Source of the DNA: Ignavibacteria bacterium
GTDB taxonomy: Bacteria; Bacteroidota; Ignavibacteria; Kapaibacteriales; UBA961
Assembly: GCA_016720145.1 (NCBI GenBank)
Contig: JADJXV010000026.1
Span: 62,001-126,000, forward strand
Direction: 5' to 3'
Length of the DNA: 64,000 nt
Of the stretch, positions 18,104 to 25,420 are shown piece after piece (within the stretch, counting starts at the first letter, position 1; the number at the start of each line of letters is the position of its first letter). Below the pieces are notes generated by a model. The model saw only the letters and a program-made list of their open reading frames with translations, searched no databases and was not told where the DNA came from. A program made the translations under genes and the position numbers.

Positions 18104-18439
18104 TCACTGTGTATTATCACTCTCATCAAATTCATTTTTATGTAGAACAAGAGATGAAATTTCATTCCCCATATCCACATCCTCCTCCTCACTCCTCTCC
18201 CTTTTCTTCTCATTCGCCCATTCGATTTTGCGGAGGGAATAGAGATACAAACTCTCGACTTTTGCTCGCGCCCATGAGGTCTTACGTAAGAAGCGAAGAC
18301 TTGACGTGATAGTAGGATTCTCCTGAAAACACTTGATATTGATCTTTGTACCTAATTCCTTCCAACCATAGTAGTTTACCAAATGTTCGAGGATCATCTG
18401 GAGGGTTTTGCCATGTAAGGGGTCTTTTTGTTCTTGCAT
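18104..18439 (-). CDS. VF530-family (DUF2132) DNA-binding-like protein
   Basis: 111 residues from MQEQKDPLHGKTLQ (ATG at 18439; the frame is open to 18529). The first ~70 residues match VF530: DPLHGKTLQMILEHLV, YYGWKELG, then INIKCFQENPTITSSL and RFLRKTSWARAKVESLYL. The family has a SAP-like helical fold and is conserved in several phyla without a known role. The last ~40 residues are charged, with an EEEDVD run, and are not part of the family. It is divergent from the helicase gene at 18528, with an 88-bp shared promoter region. Confidence 0.85.
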   Translation of the reverse strand: MQEQKDPLHGKTLQMILEHLVNYYGWKELGTKINIKCFQENPTITSSLRFLRKTSWARAKVESLYLYSLRKIEWANEKKRERSEEEDVDMGNEISSLVLHKNEFDESDNTQ

Positions 18440-18527
18440 GATTGTGTTGTTAATTGATGTTGAGATTAATTCGATACCGGCAACTGGATTCTCTAGCAAA
18501 GATAGGAAAAAACAGTATCTTTGTCGC

Positions 18528-19853
18528 ATGAATCTACGCTCACTTCCTCCTCATATTCTTCAAAAGCTTGGCATCGAACGCTTGAATGATATGCAAATCG
18601 CTGCTTTCGATGCACTCCAAACCAATCCCGCAACCCTGCTGATCGCACCGACAGGTTCGGGGAAGACACTGGCGTTCCTGCTGCCGGTCTATACGATGAT
18701 GACGCCGGAAACTCCCGGTATCCAATGCCTTATCCTCACGCCGTCACGGGAATTGGCGTTGCAAATCGAACAGGTATGGCGCGCTATGGGCACCGGATTT
18801 AAGGTGAATACGTGCTATGGTGGACATTCCGTCAAGGTCGAACTCTCCAATCTCTCCGAACCTCCCGCGCTACTCATCGGCACGCCCGGACGTATAGCCG
18901 ACCATATTCGCCGTGAAAGTATTGACCTCCGCACGACCCCAATGCTCGTTCTCGACGAATACGACAAGTCGCTCACGATGGGTTTTGAAGAGGATATGTC
19001 CTTTATTGCCGGTGAATTATCGCATTGCACAAGGCGCGTGCTCGTTTCTGCCACACGCACCGTTCGCATTCCGCCGTATATGGAAATTGCGCAGCCGCTG
19101 CTCGTAGATTATTCCGAACCTGTGAAGAGTGGTGATGAAGCACTTGCCGTGAGAACAGTATTCTCGGACGCACACGACAAACGCGGGAAATTGTTCGAAC
19201 TGATTTGTTTTCTTGGTACTGAGCCAACGCTTATCTTTTGTAATCAACGTGATACAGCCGAACAAATCTCGGACTATCTGCGGCATTCCGGCATCGAATC
19301 AGCGTATTTTCATGGGAAAATGGAGCAAATTGACCGTGAAAAAACGCTCGTTAATTTCCGGAATGGCAGCGTTACCTTCTTAGTCGCGTCCGACCTTGCA
19401 GCCCGTGGACTCGACATCCCGTCCGTTCGAAATGTGATTCATTATGAACTCCCGTATCAGGAAGAAAATTTCATTCATCGCAATGGTCGTACCGCGCGAA
19501 TGAATGCGACCGGCACGGCGTACATTCTCCTTCACCCCGATGAAGAGCGTCCGCAGTATTTGTGGAAATTACCGGAGGAATGTGACGTTCCGAAGGGCTG
19601 CCCGCTTCCTCCGCTAAGCGAGTGGAACACCATCTACATCAGCGGCGGCAAGAAAGATAAAGTAAGCAAAATGGATATCGTAGGTTTTTTCACAAAAATA
19701 GGAAAGCTCGACAAAGACGACATAGGTCTCATCGAAGTAATGGACTTCATGGCCTTCGCCGCCGTAAAAAAAACGAAAACATCCGCGCTCCTGCACGCCA
19801 TTAACAATGAAAAAATGAAAGGGAAGAAGTATAAGATTCAGGTGGCGTGGTGA
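18528..19853 (+). CDS. DEAD-box-like RNA helicase with DEYD motif II
   Basis: 441 residues from MNLRSLPPHILQKLG. Both RecA-like domains are complete: Q motif (LNDMQ), Walker A in APTGSGKT, PSREL-type motif Ia (TPSRELAL), TPGR, motif II as LDEYDK instead of DEAD, motif III SAT, then FCNQR, ARGLDIP and HRNGRTAR for motif VI. After residue ~350 there is a C-terminal domain ending GKKYKIQVAW, as in DbpA-like C-terminal RNA-binding domains. It probably remodels rRNA or mRNA in the cytoplasm. Motif II with an aromatic third residue is seen in Bacteroidota relatives. The ATG is only five bases past a TATCTTTG box, so a leaderless transcript is conceivable. Confidence 0.9.
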   Translation: MNLRSLPPHILQKLGIERLNDMQIAAFDALQTNPATLLIAPTGSGKTLAFLLPVYTMMTPETPGIQCLILTPSRELALQIEQVWRAMGTGFKVNTCYGGHSVKVELSNLSEPPALLIGTPGRIADHIRRESIDLRTTPMLVLDEYDKSLTMGFEEDMSFIAGELSHCTRRVLVSATRTVRIPPYMEIAQPLLVDYSEPVKSGDEALAVRTVFSDAHDKRGKLFELICFLGTEPTLIFCNQRDTAEQISDYLRHSGIESAYFHGKMEQIDREKTLVNFRNGSVTFLVASDLAARGLDIPSVRNVIHYELPYQEENFIHRNGRTARMNATGTAYILLHPDEERPQYLWKLPEECDVPKGCPLPPLSEWNTIYISGGKKDKVSKMDIVGFFTKIGKLDKDDIGLIEVMDFMAFAAVKKTKTSALLHAINNEKMKGKKYKIQVAW

Positions 19854-19875
19854 GAGGGGAGTGGGGTATTTCTGT

Positions 19876-20235
19876 CCTTGCCGAATAAACAATCATCCGA
19901 ACGCTGCATTGCGAAGAACCAATCCTAGCGGGATTGAACGTTTGTAGAAAGGTGCACATCTCTAAGAAACGACCCCAGCGGGGTCGAATGTTTGTAGCTC
20001 GCCCAATAAAAAATCGCCCAAATATGGGAATACACAGACCCAATCCCAGCGGGATTGAATGTTTGTAGCAAGATGCACATAAAAAAGAAACGACCCCAGC
20101 GGGGTCGAATGTTTGTAGCACGCCGAATAAAAAATCGCCCAAATATCGGAATACGCAGAACCAATCCCAGCGGGATTGAATGTTTGTAGCAAGGTGCACA
20201 TCTCATAAGAAACGACCCCAGCGGGGTCTAATGTT
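19876..20235. repeat. 121-bp tandem array of alternating palindromes
   Basis: Six palindromes alternate between an AATCCC-AGC-GGGATT type (19921, 20042, 20163) and a GACCCC-AGC-GGGGTC type (19971, 20092, 20214). Most are followed by GAATGTTTGTAG. Same-type copies are spaced 121-122 bp apart, and the spacers (GGTGCACATCTC..., AATAAAAAATCGCCCAAAT) are conserved too, so the array is a ~121-bp unit in nearly three tandem copies. The last copy has lost the tail. Long open frames on the minus strand here are by-products of the repeat and not genes. Confidence 0.9.
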
Positions 20236-20334
20236 GCACTTCGGTTTGGTAGAGCGTTGAGCGGAGGGCGAGTTTGTGTACAAAGGACTGAAAGGACAAT
20301 AAAGACTCAGCTTAACAGATTGCTGATTAATTAA

Positions 20335-20560
20335 TTTCCCGTCCGAGCGGTTGACATAACCGTCCGTCAACACTTACCGTAGATTCAGTACTGCAGGAAA
20401 GCCACATCCAACGTTAGATAGCGTAAATCTATCTCATTTTACCGAGATTTTGTAACTTGTAGCTGGAATAGAAAGTAACGACTTATCCGAAGTACGGATG
20501 TGCAGTACGTTTCATAGGTAAGTGTTGATGGTCAGTTGTATCAACTGTCCGTACGGGAAT
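20335..20560. repeat. Foldback (MITE-like) element, copy 1
   Basis: About 224 bp bounded by imperfect terminal inverted repeats of ~43 bp: TTCCCGTCCGAGCGGTTG at the left pairs with the reverse complement of the right end (CAACTGTCCGTACGGGAA), and GTCAACACTTACC pairs with GGTAAGTGTTGATGG. Inside, AGTACTGCA pairs with TGCAGTACG, so nearly the whole element can fold. A diverged direct copy lies at 23231-23453. No open reading frame inside. Confidence 0.85.
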
Positions 20561-20630
20561 AAATAAAATTCACATTAATTTCTTAAATTTGAGCAACTCT
20601 AATGTATTTCCACTCATTTACTAGTTCAAC

Positions 20631-23123
20631 ATGAAAAAGCTACTACCCACTTTATTAAAATTCTTCTGTCTAATCCTGCTCTTCATTTTCACTACAACTA
20701 ATAGCTATGGTATTAAATTTACTGCAATAAAATCAGGAAATTACAGCAATCCAGCTATTTGGGATTTAGGGATTGCCCCGCCCTTTACAAATGATTCAAA
20801 TGTTGTGTATATACCTGCTTTAATTACTATTAACCTTGATAGTAATCTTGTCTATGAAGGGGTATCTGCTGCTTTAGTGATAGATGGATACATCACTTCT
20901 ACGAAAAACATCTCGATAACGCTCAACAAAGCTCGTTTAAGTGGATTAGGTAGAATCATCGTTAATGAATTTCGTATAAATACAAACTCTTTCGTTTATT
21001 TTACAGGACAAATTACAGCAGAACATATTTATATAACAGATAGTTGTAGATTGAATGCTACTCTACAAGCAAATCAGACTCTTACCATCACGTCTTCCAC
21101 TCTTACGTTCACGAAGGGTAGTTATTTGTGGTTAAAAAAGTCTGCAACTATTATCCTCGATGGCGGATCAATCCATACTGAGAATAAGAGTAGTCTTTAT
21201 TCAAAAGAAACGTACAACGTTATCTACCAAGGTAATTCATCATCGACAGGAATAGAACTCTCCGGGTCAGGGTTAAATAATGTTACAATAGATGTCGATA
21301 CGAATAATACCGTTACTTTGCTCTCGGACGTTATGATTGCCGGCACTCTCGCCTTGAAAAAAGGGACATTGGTACTTGATTCGACTCTATTGACAATTAA
21401 TGGAAGTATTGATACAGCAGGTAAAGGACATATTGCTTCCGGTGAACATGCGAGGATAACGATAAATTCTGCTAATGGAACCTTGGGAGCATTGGACTTC
21501 GGCTCAACAATATCCCACCTTAAAAATCTAAGTATAAATGTAGGAAATAATAAAAAAGCATCAATACGCGGTTCCCTCTCAGTAGATGATAGTCTTGTTC
21601 TCAAAAATGGTACACTCACAATTAACGATGCATCGCTCATTATCAAAAATATCTTCACTGGTAATGGCGCATTGCAGGGAAATAGAACAACCAATCTCAT
21701 TCTTGATTCAAAAAGCAGTGCACCGATTTCTTTGCCCTATAGTGGACAAAGCATCCATGATCTTACCATTCTCGGTGAGGGAATTAGAGTTACTCCAGCT
21801 TCCTCGCTTACGATAGGTGGCGTTCTGTTCATGAATACAAGTGGAAGTTTTAATCTCAATGGAAATACTTTAGTTCTCGATACCGGAAGCGTTGTATCTG
21901 GTAATGGTAAAATACTGGTCAATCCTGCTTCAAACATGACGATTCTTTCTTCGGGTGGTATTGGCTCGCTGCAAACGGTGGGTACATTAGGTAATCTAAC
22001 GATAGATTGTAACGATAAAGTCGTACAACTTGCTACACCTCTTACGATAGCCGGAGTACTATCTTTAAAACATGGAGGATTGTCATGGTATGGTAATGAA
22101 CTAACTATTAGGGGAGATATAGCTGCTAACGGATCTGGACTTTTCTACTCAGATTCTACGTCGTCTCTCTCGATACTCACTCCGGCTCCGCCACAACGAG
22201 AAGTACCATTCGCTCCTGAACAAAATTCATTGAAAACAATGAAAATAAACATTGCTAATGGTGGATTTATGCGTGTTGGGTCTCTGGTGAGTATAAAAGA
22301 TACGCTTATGTTTATCAAAGGATCATTAGATATCGGCCAATCGGTACTTCGTATGGGTGAATCCGGGGTAATTCTTGGCGGTGGTAGCACTTCATACATC
22401 AACACCGAGTCGGATGGAGCAGTGGAAATAAATGTACCGAATGGTATTAATCCGGTACTTTTCCCTCTCGGAACTTCAAAACACTATTCGCCTGCAAAAA
22501 TCACCATAAACCCTGGGTCATCAAATCGAAATATTCAAGTAGGCGTGGTGAATTCTGTCAAATCCAGAGGGATATTAGGCGAAGATATTTCAAGCTCCCA
22601 ACCCTTAGTTGGTGCTACATGGAATATTAGTTCGCAGAGTCAGGGAAATCTCAATGCAAAGATTCAACTACAGTGGACTTCCTTGATGGAAATGAATGGA
22701 TTTAACCGTAAAACAGCATACATTTCACAATTTGGGAACGGGCTGTGGGATTCCAGCCCGGTGGATGAAGCGGTCGATATTTCAGATACAATTTACAGTC
22801 TAACAAGAAAGAGTGTATCTTCTTTCGGTAGCTTTTCAGTATTTGATATTAAGACCATTACCGGAGTGGACGAAGCTAATAGTGACAATTCTTTTGAACT
22901 ACTATCACATCCATCAAGTAATGAAATTGAGATTCGAAGTTTGAATTCTAGTCAGAAGCCACTCACCATTACTATCTACAATACACTCGGTCAGGTGATG
23001 GGAATCTACACTACCAATGGAACTACTACAATAATTCCAACAACCAGCTTATTAACAGGTGTGTACATTATGGAATTGAAAAATGAGCAAATGAAAATGG
23101 TAAAGTCTTTTGTCTGGTTGTAA
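20631..23123 (+). CDS. Large secreted beta-rich protein with T9SS sorting domain
   Basis: 830 residues. Signal peptide at 1-27 (hydrophobic core FCLILLFIFTT, cut near NSYG). The first domain (KSGNYSNPAIWDLGIAPP) is the G8-like opening found on many T9SS cargo proteins, followed by ~550 residues of short repeated strands (LTINGSIDT, LSVDDSLVLKNGTLTIND) pointing to a right-handed beta-helix or filamentous adhesin-like fold. Residues ~755-830 form a type A Por tail: SHPSSNEIEIRSL, TIYNTLGQVMGIY, and LTGVYIMELKNEQMKMVKSF. It is predicted to be surface exposed and adhesive, with no enzyme motif. The gene is flanked on both sides by the ~224-bp foldback element in direct orientation, starting 71 bp after copy 1 and ending 107 bp before copy 2. 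Confidence 0.85.
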   Translation: MKKLLPTLLKFFCLILLFIFTTTNSYGIKFTAIKSGNYSNPAIWDLGIAPPFTNDSNVVYIPALITINLDSNLVYEGVSAALVIDGYITSTKNISITLNKARLSGLGRIIVNEFRINTNSFVYFTGQITAEHIYITDSCRLNATLQANQTLTITSSTLTFTKGSYLWLKKSATIILDGGSIHTENKSSLYSKETYNVIYQGNSSSTGIELSGSGLNNVTIDVDTNNTVTLLSDVMIAGTLALKKGTLVLDSTLLTINGSIDTAGKGHIASGEHARITINSANGTLGALDFGSTISHLKNLSINVGNNKKASIRGSLSVDDSLVLKNGTLTINDASLIIKNIFTGNGALQGNRTTNLILDSKSSAPISLPYSGQSIHDLTILGEGIRVTPASSLTIGGVLFMNTSGSFNLNGNTLVLDTGSVVSGNGKILVNPASNMTILSSGGIGSLQTVGTLGNLTIDCNDKVVQLATPLTIAGVLSLKHGGLSWYGNELTIRGDIAANGSGLFYSDSTSSLSILTPAPPQREVPFAPEQNSLKTMKINIANGGFMRVGSLVSIKDTLMFIKGSLDIGQSVLRMGESGVILGGGSTSYINTESDGAVEINVPNGINPVLFPLGTSKHYSPAKITINPGSSNRNIQVGVVNSVKSRGILGEDISSSQPLVGATWNISSQSQGNLNAKIQLQWTSLMEMNGFNRKTAYISQFGNGLWDSSPVDEAVDISDTIYSLTRKSVSSFGSFSVFDIKTITGVDEANSDNSFELLSHPSSNEIEIRSLNSSQKPLTITIYNTLGQVMGIYTTNGTTTIIPTTSLLTGVYIMELKNEQMKMVKSFVWL

Positions 23124-23230
23124 GTATTGATGGTGAAAACAACAAGAAGCCAGATTTAAGAAAATTGTAGAATCAAGAACTTATATAATATCAGATTGCC
23201 AGAAAATGCAACTGACTGCTTGACCATACA

Positions 23231-23453
23231 TTCCCGTCCGGGCGGTTGTTACAACCGCCCGTCAATACTTGCCGCTGAAACGTACTGAAGGATAGCCACA
23301 TCGAACGTTAGATACAGTAAAGCTATCGCATACTGCTGAGATTTTGTAACTTGTAGTTGTAATAGGAAGTAACGACTTATTCGAAGTACGGACTAGCAGT
23401 ACGTTTCATATTTAGGTGTTTTTGGTCTATTGTATCGACCGACCGGACGGGAA
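23231..23453. repeat. Foldback (MITE-like) element, copy 2
   Basis: Starts TTCCCGTCCGGGCGGTTG and ends CGGACGGGAA. It aligns along its whole length with the copy at 20335, with identical blocks such as GAGATTTTGTAACTTGTAG and GCAGTACGTTTCAT. The left arm contains its own perfect hairpin GGCGGTTGTTACAACCGCC. It lies between two convergent genes and touches the stop region of the membrane-protein gene. The rest of 23124-23455 shows nothing else. Confidence 0.85.
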
Positions 23454-23455
23454 AT

Positions 23456-23833
23456 TTACTTCTTGCCCTTCTTGATACTTGACCAAAGAATGAGGACTAT
23501 GTTTGATAAAATAAATGGAAGCAGGAATCCTATAAACTCTTTCCCTTGATGACACCTAATCACAGAGCTAAGAAAGTCATTATCTTGTATTCTCCATAAT
23601 ACAAGTAATAGTCCAAAATATGATAGCAAGAAGGATAGTAATAAAGCAATGGTGTCGGACCATTTAAATACTTTTGATACTACAAAAGCTATACAAACCA
23701 TAAGAAAATATGCAGCAACTTGAAAAACAAAAGCAGCAGCAAATACGGATGAACCTGGTCTAACGATAGACGTGCTAATGAAAGACGAGATAAAGCAAAG
23801 ACAGAATGAAATTACTATGTATCTGTATAACAT
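23456..23833 (-). CDS. Small multi-pass membrane protein of unknown function
   Basis: 125 residues from MLYRYIVISFCLCF (ATG at 23833). The frame is open further upstream to 24019, but those residues translate the palindromic repeats at 23910-24039 and are not credible. Four hydrophobic segments are visible: YIVISFCLCFISSFI, FVFQVAAYFLMVCIAFVV, TIALLLSFLLSYFGLLLVLW and EFIGFLLPFILSNIVLILW, so it is an inner-membrane protein. The C-terminus is short and basic (SSIKKGKK). No family recognised. It lies convergent to the large T9SS cargo gene and downstream of repeats, in what looks like an accessory region. Confidence 0.5.
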   Translation of the reverse strand: MLYRYIVISFCLCFISSFISTSIVRPGSSVFAAAFVFQVAAYFLMVCIAFVVSKVFKWSDTIALLLSFLLSYFGLLLVLWRIQDNDFLSSVIRCHQGKEFIGFLLPFILSNIVLILWSSIKKGKK

Positions 23834-23909
23834 GCTAGTTAGATTAATAAGAATTGAGAATTTTCTATCAAAATAGTAATTATAACTGACATTACTTACT
23901 CGCCATATT

Positions 23910-24039
23910 CTTCCATCACAGAGTGATGGCACGTTTGTAGAAAAACACCCCCACCGGAATCCTCTTCGACCCCTATTGGGGTCGTACGTTCTGTTCTGTG
24001 TACATCTTGCTACAAACATTGAATCCCTCTGGGATTGAA
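23910..24039. repeat. Cluster of three different palindromic repeats
   Basis: In order: the CCATCAC type with GTTTGTAG (23910-23940), a CGACCCC-TATT-GGGGTCG palindrome (23967-23984) with a decayed tail, and an inverted AATCCC type starting CTACAAACATT (24010-24039). Three families that elsewhere form separate arrays are thus mixed within 130 bp. Confidence 0.85.
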
Positions 24040-24133
24040 GAGGGGAATTTTCAGCTATTCGCGGAAGAAAATTTTCTCCTTCTCCAAAGAAAAGCTACTC
24101 ACCATCGATTATAACATCCTACCGGACTAATAG

Positions 24134-25042
24134 TTAGACATATTCCCCCATCTTACTTGCCACATACCCCAATGCCGGCGCGTACGTTTCAATTCCATGT
24201 GCTACATTCTCGAATACTTTCACGTCTTTCAGACTTTTGATGTGGAGTCGGGCGTTTTTTATGGATGTTTCGTAGGGAAAGAGCAGGTCTTTGTCGCCTT
24301 CGATGAGATAGGTCGGGACGGTGACGCCTTGAAGTTCGACGGCCATGTTGTAGGGTTTTTGGGTGTTGTCTTTGTAGCGGGTGAGGGCGAACACTTCATA
24401 GTCGATGAGGAGCTGTTCTGCGGTAGGGGAAAGCTTTTGGTGCGGCTTACAGAAGATAGCATTATCGAGAAATGCCCGCACATTCTTCTCTTTGGGAGAA
24501 ATAATGGGTAAGAGGTTGTAATATAAATTCTTGAGTGACATAGAAAACGGCTGCACACACCCCGGATTGAGTAAAAAAGCGGCTTTGATACGTCCAGGAA
24601 AGACAAGGCATGCTTTCATGCAGATAAGCCCGCCGAAGGATGCGCCCGCGATACATGCTTTGTCAATCGAGAGGGCATTGAAGAGTTCGAGCGCCCATTC
24701 TCCAAAGCCGAGCGAATGGATATCGGGCGTGTTGCCATCGCTGAGATTCGGCAAACCATTCGTTTCGACGAGATAGATCTTGTGCGTCGTGCCAAAGCTA
24801 TCCAATGCGCGGTCCAAGTCCCAAAAGAGAGAAGTAGTGCGCGCTCCGGGAAAGATAACGAGGGTGTCTTTGGTGTTGCTATCGGTATGGAGTCCCCACA
24901 CATGCGTCTTGCCTAAGCTAGTGTTGACGGTGAACCGCTGATACGTGCGTCCATTAGCTGTTTCGAGGGAATGCACCCAGCGTTCGAACCATTGTTTGTC
25001 GGTGGGTATGTCTTTGAAGTACGATTGTTTAAAGATGTTCAT
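24134..25042 (-). CDS. Alpha/beta-hydrolase fold protein
   Basis: 302 residues with an alpha/beta hydrolase core from ~50: strand and oxyanion region DTLVIFPGARTTSLFW, nucleophile elbow IAGASFGGLI (Ser in GASFGG), an acid residue in LIEGDKDLLFPYE and the final His in ENVAHGIETYAP. The triad is therefore complete. No signal peptide, so cytoplasmic. Close relatives in Bacteroidota are annotated only as esterase/lipase-like; the substrate is unknown. It stands alone on the minus strand between repeat clusters (23910-24039 and 25112-25333). Confidence 0.85.
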   Translation of the reverse strand: MNIFKQSYFKDIPTDKQWFERWVHSLETANGRTYQRFTVNTSLGKTHVWGLHTDSNTKDTLVIFPGARTTSLFWDLDRALDSFGTTHKIYLVETNGLPNLSDGNTPDIHSLGFGEWALELFNALSIDKACIAGASFGGLICMKACLVFPGRIKAAFLLNPGCVQPFSMSLKNLYYNLLPIISPKEKNVRAFLDNAIFCKPHQKLSPTAEQLLIDYEVFALTRYKDNTQKPYNMAVELQGVTVPTYLIEGDKDLLFPYETSIKNARLHIKSLKDVKVFENVAHGIETYAPALGYVASKMGEYV

Positions 25043-25111
25043 AGGTTTGAATTGAATAGTGCAACATTTTAAGGGCGAAATTACAGAGGATTTGGGAAAT
25101 AACGGTTTTTG

Positions 25112-25333
25112 CTACAAACAGGTCGCCCCGAAGGGGCTAAATGGACATTATTGTGGTGCTTTTGCTACAAACAGGTCGCCCCGAAGGGGCTAAATATCAG
25201 ATGTAGCCCCATCGGGGCGACCTGTTTGTAGCAAAGCGTATCCCCATGATATATTTAGCCCCATTGGGGCGACCTGTTTGTATTAAGGCGAATTTCCCAA
25301 TGAAATGTAGCCCCATCGGGGCGACCTGTTGGT
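25112..25333. repeat. Five-copy palindromic repeat array with internal inversion
   Basis: Unit: CTACAAACAGGTCGCCCC, GAAG or GATG loop, then GGGGC and TAAAT. Copies 1 and 2 (25112-25141, 25165-25194) run in one direction and copies 3-5 (25204-25231, 25256-25282, 25308-25333) in the other. The last copy has GTTGGTA instead of GTTTGTA. The remainder of the gene-free stretch 25043-25420 holds only the imperfect repeat at 25357-25389. Confidence 0.9.
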
Positions 25334-25356
25334 AACCAATACATCATTCTTCCCTA

Positions 25357-25389
25357 CGCCTGGACGGCAACGGGTGTCCGCAGGCGAGG
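25357..25389. repeat. CGCCTGGACGGCAA repeat, copy 1
   Basis: CGCCTGGACGGCAACGGG followed by TGTCCGCAGGCGAGG. A reverse-complement copy is at 59451-59483 and a degenerate one at 60312-60344. The ends CGCCTG and CAGGCG can pair. Confidence 0.8.
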
Positions 25390-25420
25390 ATTGGAATATA
25401 ACTGAGGGGAACCCAATCAA

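Noticed and set aside
19801..20206. Overlapping minus-strand reading frames of 79-132 codons
   Set aside because: They are translations of the 121-bp repeat (recurring LLQTFNPAG and ATNIQSRW peptides) in three frames, with no independent coding signal.
19876..20235. CRISPR-like array
   Set aside because: Units are regular, but the spacers are themselves conserved at 121-bp intervals, two palindromes alternate and no cas genes are near. It is a tandem palindromic repeat.
23834..24019. N-terminal extension of the small membrane protein
   Set aside because: It reads through the palindromic repeats at 23910-24039; the ATG at 23833 starts directly at the first membrane segment.
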